Origin: Methylocaldum sp. 14B
Lineage (GTDB): Bacteria; Pseudomonadota; Gammaproteobacteria; Methylococcales; Methylococcaceae
Assembly (NCBI RefSeq): GCF_002005105.1
Contig: NZ_MSCV01000013.1
Span: 62,001-126,000, forward strand
Length of the DNA stretch: 64,000 nucleotides
Direction of reading: 5' to 3'
Shown in pieces: positions 46,601 to 54,900 of this stretch. Every line of letters begins with the position of its first letter. Positions within the stretch are counted from its first letter, which is position 1. The translations under genes were made by a program, and so were the position numbers. The notes under the pieces are model-generated. The model was not told where the DNA came from. It saw only the letters and a program-made list of their open reading frames with translations, and did no database searches.

Positions 46601-47286
46601 CCCTGGAAATAAACGTCCGGGTTCTGCGCGGTGCCGCGGATAAACGGATTGTCGGGATTCAAGGCCCGCGCCCGGTGCGCGCGGACCGTCTCCTCGTCGA
46701 TCATGGCCCGGATTTCGTCGTCCGAAAGCAGCACGATCTTGCTGATTTCGTGGGAGGTCCGGAAGCCGTCGAAGAAATGCAGGAAAGGAATCCGGCTGTT
46801 CAAGCTCGCGGCCTGGGCGATCAGCGCCAAGTCGTGCGCCTCCTGCACCGAGCCCGAGGCGATCTGGGCGAAACCGGTGCCCCGCACCGCGGCGACATCG
46901 GAATGATCGCCGAAGATGGACAAGGCTTGCGCCGCCAGGGAGCGGGCGGCGACATGGAACACCGTCGGGGTGAGTTCGCCGGCGATCTTGTACATGTTCG
47001 GGATCATCAGGAGGAGACCCTGCGAAGCGGTGAAGGTCGTGGTCAAGGCCCCGGTCTGAAGGGCACCGTGCACGGCCCCGGCGGCGCCGCCCTCGCTTTG
47101 CATCTCCACCACCACGGGCACCTCGCCGAAGATGTTGGTCTTGCCCTCGGCCGCCCACTGGTCGGCCAGTTCCGCCATGGTGGAGGAGGGCGTGATGGGA
47201 TAGATGGCGCACACTTCGTTCACGCGGTAGGCGACATGGGCCACCGCCTCGTTGCCGTCGAGCGTAATGACTTTCGGTTTCGCCAT
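43696..47286 (-). CDS. nifJ: Pyruvate:ferredoxin (flavodoxin) oxidoreductase
   Basis: An 1196-aa single-chain PFOR. In order: a pyrimidine-binding domain (ITPSSTMAEL), a middle domain, two 4Fe-4S clusters (CIQCGNCGFVCPH and CTGCGLCVEVCP), the third cluster/TPP region (CAGCGETP) and the TPP-binding motif GGDGWAYDIGSGGLDHV. It converts pyruvate and CoA to acetyl-CoA, CO2 and reduced ferredoxin. The start at 47286 (MAKPKVITLDGNEA) was chosen, and longer upstream codons lie inside the next gene. It is in a tight operon with the GltD-like and DHOD-like genes. Confidence 0.96.
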   Translation of the reverse strand: MAKPKVITLDGNEAVAHVAYRVNEVCAIYPITPSSTMAELADQWAAEGKTNIFGEVPVVVEMQSEGGAAGAVHGALQTGALTTTFTASQGLLLMIPNMYKIAGELTPTVFHVAARSLAAQALSIFGDHSDVAAVRGTGFAQIASGSVQEAHDLALIAQAASLNSRIPFLHFFDGFRTSHEISKIVLLSDDEIRAMIDEETVRAHRARALNPDNPFIRGTAQNPDVYFQGRETVNPYYARLPSLVQKTMDRFGELTGRRYRLFEYHGDPEAERVAVILGSGAHTLRQTVDFLAKQGEKVGVIQVRLCLPFSVGHFLAALPSTTKAIAVLDRLKSPGALGEPLYTDVVAALAEAEASGLLPAGKRPEIVGGRYGLSSKEFNPAMAKAVLDELKKERPKNHFTVGIVDDVSHTSLDVDPGFDIEPDGVVRAVFFGLGADGTVGANKNSIKIIGESTDLHAQGYFVYDSKKSGSRTTSHVRFGPEPIESPYLIESANFIGCHQFSFIETLDVLAKAKHGAVLLLNSPHGPDDVWDRLPYEVQRQIIDKALKLYVIDASRVALETGMGGRTNTIMQTCFFALSGVLPRDQAIAKIKEAIKKTYGKKGEEIVRKNYEAVDRTLSALHEVKVPDQATGTLKRQPVVSEEAPDFVRRVTAMMMADRGDELPVSLMPADGTFPSGTTRWEKRNIAQSVPVWEPDICIQCGNCGFVCPHSVIRAKFYHESRLENAPETFLSAPVTAYGFPETRYTLQVYVEDCTGCGLCVEVCPAKSLTRSGVKAINMRPNDPIQEPQKANTRFFETIPVNDRARIDFSSVRGAQFLEPLFEFPGACAGCGETPYVRLLSQLFGDRLIVANATGCSSIYGGNLPTTPWTVNAEGNGPAWSNSLFEDNAEFGFGFRLTADQHLALAQRLARELKDSLDPELVDEILAAPQLTESQIRAQRERVAKLKAMLLKRTDDKAKDLLSVVDQLVRRSIWTVGGDGWAYDIGSGGLDHVLASGRDVNVLVLDTEVYSNTGGQMSKATPLGAVAKFAAAGKTVAKKDLALQAIAYGNVYVARVAMGANPQQTLLAFREAEAYPGPSLILAYSHCIAHGYNLQHGMRQQDLAVASGYWPLIRYNPALRRSDRNPFVLDSPRPRIRFKEYAYNELRFMMLSHTNPRNFERLMEMAQQVVDQKWDIYEEMASRAGSRFHPDASVDLP

Positions 47287-47288
47287 CG

Positions 47289-48929
47289 TTATTCCCCTCG
47301 GGGTTCCGGAATCATTTCGATCGCATGGCAAGGACACTGCTCGTAGCAGACCGCGCAGCCGGTGCAGAGGTCGTAATCGTAGCGATAGCGCTTGCCGGGT
47401 CCCAGCTTGACGATGGCGTCCTCGGGACAGGCGCCGTAGCAGCCGTCGCACTCGAAGCAGTTGCCGCAGGAGAAGCAGCGCTTGGCTTCGAACAGAGCCT
47501 CGTTCTCGGAGAGCCCCGCGACCACTTCCTCGAAGCCGTAACGCCGTTTCTCCAGTTCGAGTTCGGCTTCCCGCTTCTGTTCGGCTTCGGTGAAGTACCA
47601 CAGGCGCAGCATATCGGCGCTTACCGGCGGATGCTTGGGCGGCTTGACGTAGCGCGTGCCGCGAAGATAGGCGTCGATACAGCGCGCGGCTTTCTTGCCG
47701 TGGCCGACGGCGACGGTCACGGTCCGCTCGCTCGGTACCATGTCGCCGCCCGCGAAGATGCCGGGACTCCCCGTCATCATGTTGTCGTCCACGATCACGA
47801 CGCCGTCGGGCTTGAACTGGATGCCCGGCACCTCGTGCAGGAAGCGCGTATCGGTTTCCTGGCCCAGCGCCAGGATCAGCGAGTCCGCCTCCAGGGTTTC
47901 GAACCGGCCGGTCGGTTCGGGATACCCTTCCGGGTTGATCCTCATCACCTCGACGGTGATATGCGTCTGGTCGATCTCCTTGATGGTGCGCAGCCAGTTG
48001 ATCTTGACACCTTCCTCGATGGCTTCGTCGGCCTCGAATTCATGGGCCGGCATGTGCGCCCGGTCGCGCCGATAGATGACGAGCGCCTCTTCGGCGCCCA
48101 GGCGCCTGGCCGTGCGCGCCGCGTCCATGGCGGTGTTGCCGCCGCCGTAGACGGCCACGCGCCGGCCGAGCTTGGGCGCTTCGCCGGTGGCGGTCTGGCG
48201 CAGGAAGGTCACTGCGTCCAGGATCTTGCCGGCGTCACGCGCCGGAATGCCGACGCGCTTGCTCAGATGCGCGCCAACGGCGATGAACACCGCGTCGAAC
48301 CGGCCGGACTCCTTTTCCGCCAGCACGTCTTCCACCTTGTGATCGAGAACGATCTTGACGCCCATGGCCTCGATCCGCCTGATTTCGCCCATCAGCTCCG
48401 CGCGCGGCAGGCGGTAGGCGGGTATGCCGAAGTGCATCATGCCGCCGGCCAGGGGACCCGCTTCGTCGATCTCCACCTGATGGCCCAGCCGGGCCAGGTG
48501 ATAGGCGCAGGACAGGCCGCTGGGCCCCGCGCCCACGATCAGGACCCGCTTGCCGCTGGCCGGGGCTTTCACGACCTGCCAGCCTTCGCGCAAGGCGAGG
48601 TCGCCGAGGAACCGCTCGGCCGCGTGGATGCTCACCGGGCTGTCGATGGGGCCGCGGTTGCAGTGGGTTTCGCAGGGGTGGTAGCAGACGCGTCCGTGCA
48701 CCGCCGGCATCGGATTGTCCTCCATCAAGACCCGCCAGGCCTTTTCATAGCGGCCGGCGCGCAGGTCGAACAACCAGGACTGGATGTTCTCGCCGGCCGG
48801 GCAGGCGTTATTGCAGGGCGGCAGGAGGTCGACGTAAATCGGACGCTGCGTGCGGAAGGGGCCGGTGCTCCGCCCGTGTTGCAAGAGGTCCGCCGGTCGC
48901 GTCAGGTCGCTGGATTTGCGATTGCTCAT
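47289..48929 (-). CDS. GltD-like NAD(P)H oxidoreductase with C-terminal ferredoxin domain
   Basis: A 546-aa flavoprotein. The N-terminal GltD-type Fe-S cysteines are CNNACPAG and CYHPCETHCNR. A FAD Rossmann motif (IVGAGPSGLSCA) and an NAD(P) motif (VYGGGNTAMDAA) follow. The C-terminus carries a 2[4Fe-4S] ferredoxin-like domain (CFSCGNCFECDGC and CTGCAVCYEQCP). It could exchange electrons between NAD(P)H and ferredoxin made by the downstream PFOR. It starts the operon, with only 2 bp to nifJ. Confidence 0.92.
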   Translation of the reverse strand: MSNRKSSDLTRPADLLQHGRSTGPFRTQRPIYVDLLPPCNNACPAGENIQSWLFDLRAGRYEKAWRVLMEDNPMPAVHGRVCYHPCETHCNRGPIDSPVSIHAAERFLGDLALREGWQVVKAPASGKRVLIVGAGPSGLSCAYHLARLGHQVEIDEAGPLAGGMMHFGIPAYRLPRAELMGEIRRIEAMGVKIVLDHKVEDVLAEKESGRFDAVFIAVGAHLSKRVGIPARDAGKILDAVTFLRQTATGEAPKLGRRVAVYGGGNTAMDAARTARRLGAEEALVIYRRDRAHMPAHEFEADEAIEEGVKINWLRTIKEIDQTHITVEVMRINPEGYPEPTGRFETLEADSLILALGQETDTRFLHEVPGIQFKPDGVVIVDDNMMTGSPGIFAGGDMVPSERTVTVAVGHGKKAARCIDAYLRGTRYVKPPKHPPVSADMLRLWYFTEAEQKREAELELEKRRYGFEEVVAGLSENEALFEAKRCFSCGNCFECDGCYGACPEDAIVKLGPGKRYRYDYDLCTGCAVCYEQCPCHAIEMIPEPRGE

Positions 48930-49198
48930 TCTAAAAGTCTCTCCATCCTCGATCGGCGGCCTAGTCGATGGCCAAGCAAAGAGAGTCCGCGATCATGCGC
49001 CAAAGCTTCGAAGCAGACGGCGCTGCGATGTGCTCCCGTGTCTCGGGGCAAGCGTTTCAGGGTTCGGACGGTGCCTGCCTGGGCAAAGTTTCATCAACCG
49101 TATCCGAACTCGGCTGTCCCGTCCCGCTCGAGCCGGTTCGGTGTACCGGCTTTTCGGCTGCGGGACGAGAAGGGGATCGTTACTCGTCTCGAGAATGC

Positions 49199-51169
49199 TC
49201 ATGCCTCCTGGCCCCTGTGCGTCAGAAACCGGCTCACCTGGCTTTGCCATCGATTCAGGCCCGTCATCACTCGGTCCATCAGATCGGCGGCCGTGTTGAT
49301 GCCGGCATAGAGCCGTGCCGCATTGGCGACGACGAAGACCGAGCTGATATGGTGTAAGAACGCGGCGAGTACGGGATTGAGGAAGCCGAAGGTGGCCAGA
49401 GCGAGCCCGACGGTATTGAACGACATGGCCCAGGCATAATTCTGCTTGGTTATCTCCGACATCTTGCGGCTGATGTCGAGTACGGTGAGCAAATCGCCGG
49501 CATCGTCGCCGAGAATCACGATATCGGACGAGGCGATCGCGAGGGCCACGTTCTTGTGTCCGCCGATGGCGATGCCCACATCGGCGGCGGCCAGGGCCGG
49601 AGCATCGTTCACCCCGTCGCCCACCATCGCCACCTTGCCGGACGACTGAAGTTCCTTCACCAGTGCCGCCTTGTCGTCCGGCTTGAAGTTGAAATAATAT
49701 CCGTCGGCGCCGATCAGATCGGCCACTCGCCTGGCTTCGGACTCCTCGTGATCACCGGTGGCGACGAGTACGCGCTTGACGCCCAGTTCGCGGATCGCTT
49801 GCCCCAGGTTGGTCATCTCCGCGCGCATCACGTCCTGAACGACGATGGCGCCTTTGACTTCACGGTTCATGGCGACCCAGATCGCGCGGCCGGAATATTC
49901 GAGGTCCGGTATTTCGATTCCGAGCGCCTCCAAGGTTTCGGGACTCCCGATCAGCACTTCGCGGTCTTCCAGTCGCGCCTTGACCCCGCGCCCCGGCAGG
50001 TCCTCGGCGTCGCTCACGGGTTTGAATCGCGTGATGTCCTGGTTTCGCGCGAAATTCAAAATGGCCCGCGCCAACGGATGGCTGAAGCGCGTTTCCACCG
50101 ACGCCGCGATCTCGATCAGCTCGCGCTCATCGGCACCTATCGGTATCACCCGGCTGACCCTGGGTTCGGCCAGGGTGACCGTGCCGGTCTTGTCGAGGAT
50201 TACGGTGTCGATCTCGTGCATGATGTCCAGGGGTTCTCCGCCCCGGGCGAGGATATTGAGCCGCGCCGAGCGGCCTATGCCGGACGCGAACACGGTCGGC
50301 GTCGCGAGCGCCCAGGCACAGGGACACATTACCGACAAGGCGGTCGCCATCAAATCCAGGCTGCCGGTGACGAAAAACAGCAGGAACGCATAGCCGGTCA
50401 CGCCCAGGATGAGGTACTGGACGATCTTGTCCGCCCTTTGCTGCAGCGTGGATTTTTTCTGAAGGCTTTTTTCGATTTCGCCCGCGATCAGGGCAAGAAA
50501 CGAAGCGTCGCCGTTCCTGGTGGCCCGAATCTGCAAGGGCGCGGAAAGATTGAGCGTGCCGGAAGTGACTTCATCGCCCGGCACCTTGTGGATCGGAAAC
50601 GGTTCGCCCGTGACGAAGGATTCGTCGATGGACGATTTTCCCTCCGCAATGCTTCCGTCGACCGGGACGGCGGTGCCGCGGGGCACGATCAGCACGTCGC
50701 CCTGCTTCACCTCTTCCGCCGGGATTTCGCGGATTTCGCCGCCGGCGAGCACGAGGGCCGTTCGCTTGGCCTGCTTCACCAGGCTTTCGATCTTTTCCCG
50801 ATTTCTGCGAATGATGGTGAAGGAGATATACAAACCGAGTCCGATGAACCAGGCCACCATCGCGCCGCTGAGCGGCTTGCCGTCGATCAGGGTGACAGTC
50901 ATCACCAGCACGATCAGCAGCTCCGCGGAAACCTGCCGCAAAATCAGGAGCGATTTTAGGAGCCCCTGAACGTAGAGCGCCAGACAGAAGAGATAAAACG
51001 GCAGCCCCAGCCAGTAAAAGAACGGCATGCCGTAAAGTGCGTCCATGGCCAGGAAGATGACCGCCAGGAGCGCCACAATAAGGCGCAGCAGGAATACGTC
51101 TCTCTGAGGGCTGAGGCTCAGGATGCGTCGATCCAGTTGCTGCAACAAAGTTGTCAATTGAGTATCCAT
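49199..51169 (-). CDS. P1B-type heavy-metal translocating ATPase
   Basis: A 656-aa P-type ATPase. It has the CPC transmembrane metal motif (MCPCAWALATP), the A-domain motif (TGEP), the phosphorylation motif DKTGT, the P1B HP dipeptide (RFSHPLARAIL) and MVGDGVNDAPALAAADVG. No N-terminal heavy-metal-associated domain precedes the helices. Copper export is the likeliest role from CPC, but other soft metals are possible; the final helix motif SSVFVVANAARL is not decisive. ATG 51169 (MDTQLT) is the best start. Confidence 0.9.
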   Translation of the reverse strand: MDTQLTTLLQQLDRRILSLSPQRDVFLLRLIVALLAVIFLAMDALYGMPFFYWLGLPFYLFCLALYVQGLLKSLLILRQVSAELLIVLVMTVTLIDGKPLSGAMVAWFIGLGLYISFTIIRRNREKIESLVKQAKRTALVLAGGEIREIPAEEVKQGDVLIVPRGTAVPVDGSIAEGKSSIDESFVTGEPFPIHKVPGDEVTSGTLNLSAPLQIRATRNGDASFLALIAGEIEKSLQKKSTLQQRADKIVQYLILGVTGYAFLLFFVTGSLDLMATALSVMCPCAWALATPTVFASGIGRSARLNILARGGEPLDIMHEIDTVILDKTGTVTLAEPRVSRVIPIGADERELIEIAASVETRFSHPLARAILNFARNQDITRFKPVSDAEDLPGRGVKARLEDREVLIGSPETLEALGIEIPDLEYSGRAIWVAMNREVKGAIVVQDVMRAEMTNLGQAIRELGVKRVLVATGDHEESEARRVADLIGADGYYFNFKPDDKAALVKELQSSGKVAMVGDGVNDAPALAAADVGIAIGGHKNVALAIASSDIVILGDDAGDLLTVLDISRKMSEITKQNYAWAMSFNTVGLALATFGFLNPVLAAFLHHISSVFVVANAARLYAGINTAADLMDRVMTGLNRWQSQVSRFLTHRGQEA

Positions 51170-51346
51170 AAGAACTTCCGTTCCTTCTTTGATATGGGAC
51201 ACCGCTCGACACGGCTTTGCACGGATACGGCTCGGGGGACCTTTAAAGAGCCGATTCTGTCTCAAATCTAATCATTGGACAAACGAGTCGGGCAGACGCA
51301 CAGCGTCCCTTGTCCGATTCCGTACCCGTTTCAGAGGAGATAGATC

Positions 51347-52003
51347 ATGGAAAATATCACTTCATCCAAACCACTCGAAATGCCGCGCCTGAACGAGCCG
51401 GCGCCCGCTTTCGAGGCGAATACCACCCACGGCGTCAAGAAGCTCGGCGATTACCGCGGCAAATGGCTGGTGCTGTTTTCCCACCCGGCCGACTTCACGC
51501 CGGTGTGCACCACGGAGTTCATGGCTTTCGCCAAGGCCTATCCGCAGTTCCGGAGTCTGAACTGCGAGTTGCTCGGGTTATCCATCGACAGCAATTATTC
51601 ACATATTGCCTGGATGCGCACGATCAAGGAGAAGTTCGGCGTGGAGATCCCGTTCCCGATCATCGAGGACCTGTCGATGCGGGTGGCCAATACTTACGGC
51701 ATGATTCAGCCGGGCGCCTCCGACACCTCGGCGGTGCGCTCCACCTTCATCATCGACGACAAGGGCACCCTGCGCGCCATGGTCTACTATCCCATGACCA
51801 ACGGCCGCTCCATCCCCGAGTTCCTGCGCCTGGTGCAGGCGCTGCAGACCTCGGACAAGCAGGGCGTGGCCACGCCGGAAGGCTGGCAGCCGGGCGACAA
51901 GGTGATCGTGCCGCCGCCGAAGACGGCCCAGGACGCCGAGGCGCGGCTCCAGGAGGGATACGAGTGCGTCGACTGGTTCTTCTGCAAGAAGGCCGCATCA
52001 TAG
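51347..52003 (+). CDS. 1-Cys peroxiredoxin (Prx6 family)
   Basis: A 218-aa peroxiredoxin. The peroxidatic Cys54 lies in HPADFTPVCTTE, and the Prx6-type C-terminal domain is present, ending YECVDWFFCKKAAS. It reduces peroxides. It diverges from the P1B ATPase gene across a 177-bp region that must hold both promoters. A 3' fragment of a second, homologous gene is found at 55369-55398. Confidence 0.94.
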   Translation: MENITSSKPLEMPRLNEPAPAFEANTTHGVKKLGDYRGKWLVLFSHPADFTPVCTTEFMAFAKAYPQFRSLNCELLGLSIDSNYSHIAWMRTIKEKFGVEIPFPIIEDLSMRVANTYGMIQPGASDTSAVRSTFIIDDKGTLRAMVYYPMTNGRSIPEFLRLVQALQTSDKQGVATPEGWQPGDKVIVPPPKTAQDAEARLQEGYECVDWFFCKKAAS

Positions 52004-52093
52004 CCGCAGAGCGCAGGGGCATCGGGAATAAGTGACTTGGATGGACTGCTTGACACCGCGCGCCGACAGGAGGGAGCGAAAATGAAGCGGTGC

Positions 52094-52164
52094 CGTAGGC
52101 CGGCAATTCGTTACTGACCCCTCGGATCGGCGAGAGCTTTGTCGGCAAAGGATTGCCGACCTAC
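52094..52164. repeat. TAGGTCGG palindromic repeat, degenerate copy
   Basis: The left half is decayed (CGTAGGCCGGCAATTCG), and the right half is intact (TCGGCAAAGGATTGCCGACC). Its tail (CCTTCCCGATCC...AAACCGTGGTGAAAA) matches that of 36285-36316, so tail and repeat moved or were copied as one unit. Confidence 0.8.
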
Positions 52165-52282
52165 GACCTTCCCGATCCAGACTGCCAAACCGTGGTGAAA
52201 ATTGGTCTAAGCGCTGCTGATTATGGCCGGGATCGGTGCCATCGCTTTCTTCATGCCCGGCCGCCGATAAAGGATTTCGAAA

Positions 52283-53284
52283 ATGAGCAGCAAGGCAGAA
52301 AAGGGTGGCGGCGTCTTCCGAGGCATCAAGCTGCTGCTGTGCGAAAACCCCTTGCCTCCGATCGAGGAGGCTATCGAGGCGGCTCGCGCCGAGCTGCCCT
52401 TGAGCAATTACTATACCGAGCCGTACTCGGAACCGTTGCGCCGGCTCATCAGCGAACGGACCGGCGTGCCCGAGCGGCTCATCCATATCAATGCCGGTTC
52501 GGAACTTATTCTGCGCCAGCTGTTCCAGCGCTTGGGGCGTCAGGTACACCTGCTGACTCCCACCTATGTCCTGTTTCCGGAGATTGCCCAGTCCTACACC
52601 GAAACGCGGCTGCGGCCGGAAGCGGATTTCCGCTTCGACCTCTCCGAGCTGGAGGTCCCCGCAGGCACCAGTCTCGCTGTCATCGTCAATCCCAACAACC
52701 CCAACGGCGGCACCTTCGACATGGCGCCGCTGCCCGGTCTGCTTGAGCGATATCGCGACACTTATTTCCTGGTGGACGAGGCCTTCATCGGCATGGCCGG
52801 CCAGAGCGTTGCCCTCCTGGTGCCGCGATACCCGAACCTGCTGGTCACCCGGACCCTGTCCAAGGCTCACAGCCTGGCGGGTTTTCGGGTGGGCTATGCC
52901 ATATTGCCGGAAGCCCTGGCGGACGATCTGAACACGAGCAACGATGCTTACCCCTTGGCGAGAGCCAGCCACGCGGCCGCCATCGCCACTTTGGAAAAAG
53001 AGGACAAGATCCGGGAGCGGGCCGCCACCCTGCGCGGCTGGGCCCGTGATTTGGCCGGTGAACTCGAGGCGCTGGGGGTGAGAACATTCCCCACGGAGAC
53101 CTATTTCTTCCTGGCCGATTTCACACCGCATGACGCAGGCAAGATCGCTGAAAGCCTGAGACAAAAGGACATCCTCATCAAGCCCCTGAACGACCCGCAG
53201 CTCGGTCCTGCCTACATGCGGGTGACCACCGCGACGCCCGAGGACAACACCCGCTTTGTCGCCGCGCTGCGGGAGCTGCTGTGA
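52283..53284 (+). CDS. HisC-like pyridoxal-phosphate aminotransferase
   Basis: A 333-aa class I/II aminotransferase resembling histidinol-phosphate aminotransferase and CobD/CobC-like enzymes. The phosphate-binding NAGSELILRQLF, VNPNNPNG, VDEAF and the PLP lysine in TRTLSKAHSLAGFRVGY are visible. The length is slightly short. It overlaps the following methyltransferase by 4 bp (GTGA). Substrate unknown. Confidence 0.88.
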   Translation: MSSKAEKGGGVFRGIKLLLCENPLPPIEEAIEAARAELPLSNYYTEPYSEPLRRLISERTGVPERLIHINAGSELILRQLFQRLGRQVHLLTPTYVLFPEIAQSYTETRLRPEADFRFDLSELEVPAGTSLAVIVNPNNPNGGTFDMAPLPGLLERYRDTYFLVDEAFIGMAGQSVALLVPRYPNLLVTRTLSKAHSLAGFRVGYAILPEALADDLNTSNDAYPLARASHAAAIATLEKEDKIRERAATLRGWARDLAGELEALGVRTFPTETYFFLADFTPHDAGKIAESLRQKDILIKPLNDPQLGPAYMRVTTATPEDNTRFVAALRELL

Positions 53285-53919
53285 CGGACGAACCCAGGGC
53301 AGGGCCATTTAGCCTGCATCACCGGCGCTATGAGGACTGGTTCGACCGTCACCGGGCGGCCTACCTCTCCGAGCTGCTCGCCGTGCGCGCGTTGCTGCCT
53401 TGGCAGGGGCGAGGGCTGGAGATCGGGGTGGGGGCCGGACGCTTCGCCGCACCTCTGGGCGTCGCCTACGGGATCGACCCGGCGGCGGAGATGCTGGGCT
53501 ACGCCCGCGCCCGCGGCGTGCGCGCCGCACAGGCGATCGCCGAGGCGCTACCCTTTGCGGACGCGGTGTTCGACTATGCGCTGATCGTGACCACGATCTG
53601 CTTCGTGGACGACCCTGTGGCCATGCTGCGCGAGGCCGCTCGCGTCCTTAGGCCGGGCGGTGTGCTCGTCATCGGTTTCATCGACCGGAACAGTCCCCTG
53701 GGACAGGACTACCTCGCCCACCAGGCGGAGAACGTCTTCTATCGGGAGGCTAGCTTCTATTCCGCCGATGAGGTCAATGCCCTGCTCATGGATACGGGCT
53801 TTCACGACCCGGTCTGGGTGCAAACCTTATCCACACCGCTTGAGCGGATCCGGGACATCGAGCCGGTCAGCGCCGGTGCCGGCCAGGGCGCCTTTATCAC
53901 CGTACGGGTCCGCCACTGA
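53281..53919 (+). CDS. SAM-dependent class I methyltransferase
   Basis: A 212-aa UbiE/type-11-like methyltransferase with motif I (GLEIGVGAGRFAAP) and the downstream ALPFADAVFDYALIVTTICF and VLRPGGVLVIGF. Start is GTG 53281, overlapping the aminotransferase stop, so the pair is translationally coupled. Substrate unknown. Confidence 0.9.
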   Translation: MTDEPRAGPFSLHHRRYEDWFDRHRAAYLSELLAVRALLPWQGRGLEIGVGAGRFAAPLGVAYGIDPAAEMLGYARARGVRAAQAIAEALPFADAVFDYALIVTTICFVDDPVAMLREAARVLRPGGVLVIGFIDRNSPLGQDYLAHQAENVFYREASFYSADEVNALLMDTGFHDPVWVQTLSTPLERIRDIEPVSAGAGQGAFITVRVRH

Positions 53920-53979
53920 GCATCGCTGGGAGAAGAAGATGGCGGCACAGCAAACGCTCGCTTGACCAACGGTCCTGCA

Positions 53980-54684
53980 ATGAATCAAAGCACTCATGCA
54001 AGCCTGATATTGGTGCGCCACGGGCTGAGCACCTGGAATTTCGAAAACCGCTTCACCGGATGGACCGACGTCGGTCTCATCGAAAAAGGAATCGAGGAGG
54101 CCCGCCGCGCCGGTCGGATACTGTGCCAGCAAGGCTATTCCGTGAATATCGCTTATACCTCCATGCTCAAGCGTGCCATCCATACCGCCTGGCTTATTTT
54201 GACCGAGATGGATCGGATGTGGGTGCCGCTGGAGTGTAGCTGGCGGCTCAACGAGCGGCATTATGGCGCATTGCAAGGGTTGAACAAGAAAGAGACGGCT
54301 GAGCGACACGGTGAGGAGCAGGTTCATGTGTGGCGGCGCAGCTATTCGGTACGGCCGCCGGCGCTGAGCCACGATGATCCGCGTCATCCGCGTTTTGACC
54401 CGCGCTACGCCCACCTCGACCCCCGCGTCCTCCCGGCGAGCGAATCGCTGTTCGATACCCTTGTGCGATGCCTGCCCGCCTGGCAGGACCGCATTGCTCT
54501 CGACCTGCGAATGGGACGCCATGTCTTGGTGGCCGCGCACGGCAATAGTCTGCGCGCGCTGGTCAAAATGCTGGACGGCATTTCGGACGAAGAGATTCCT
54601 CTGGTGGAAATCCCCACCGGCGTACCCGTGGTCTACATGTTTGACCAGGACCTCAACGTCGCCTCGAAGATAGTGCTCGATTAG
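53980..54684 (+). CDS. gpmA: 2,3-bisphosphoglycerate-dependent phosphoglycerate mutase
   Basis: A 234-aa histidine phosphatase-fold mutase. The phospho-histidine motif is [10 protein letters not shown] and the second His is in [29 protein letters not shown] is characteristic of dPGM. It interconverts 3- and 2-phosphoglycerate. ATG 53980 (MNQSTHASL) was preferred to a TTG six codons upstream. Confidence 0.93.
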   Translation: MNQSTHASLILVRHGLSTWNFENRFTGWTDVGLIEKGIEEARRAGRILCQQGYSVNIAYTSMLKRAIHTAWLILTEMDRMWVPLECSWRLNERHYGALQGLNKKETAERHGEEQVHVWRRSYSVRPPALSHDDPRHPRFDPRYAHLDPRVLPASESLFDTLVRCLPAWQDRIALDLRMGRHVLVAAHGNSLRALVKMLDGISDEEIPLVEIPTGVPVVYMFDQDLNVASKIVLD

Positions 54685-54696
54685 CTCGTGACATAT

Positions 54697-54788
54697 GAGC
54701 CTATCCCAGTAGGCGTTCGCCCTGAGCCCTTCGACTTAGCTCAGGACAGGCCCGTCGAAGGGTTTCTTGAGCCTACTGGGATAGGCTC
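54697..54788. repeat. 92-bp palindromic element with 18-bp perfect terminal inverted repeats
   Basis: GAGCCTATCCCAGTAGGC (54697-54714) is exactly mirrored at 54771-54788. The interior contains CCTTCGAC-type repeats. A related but decayed element lies at 62873-62963. It begins 12 bp after gpmA and may act as its terminator as well as being a mobile repeat. Confidence 0.8.
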
Positions 54789-54900
54789 TAAGTACGACCA
54801 CGTCGAGTCAATCGCACTGGCCGCACAATTCGCTCGTACGGCAAAACAGGCTTGGCGGAAGTCGCTGGCGCCTTCGGCTCGGGTGAACCGATTCAAGCAT

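Noticed and set aside
47287-47601. An upstream in-frame extension of nifJ
   Set aside because: The extension runs inside the GltD-like gene in another frame; the PFOR N-terminus begins normally at 47286.
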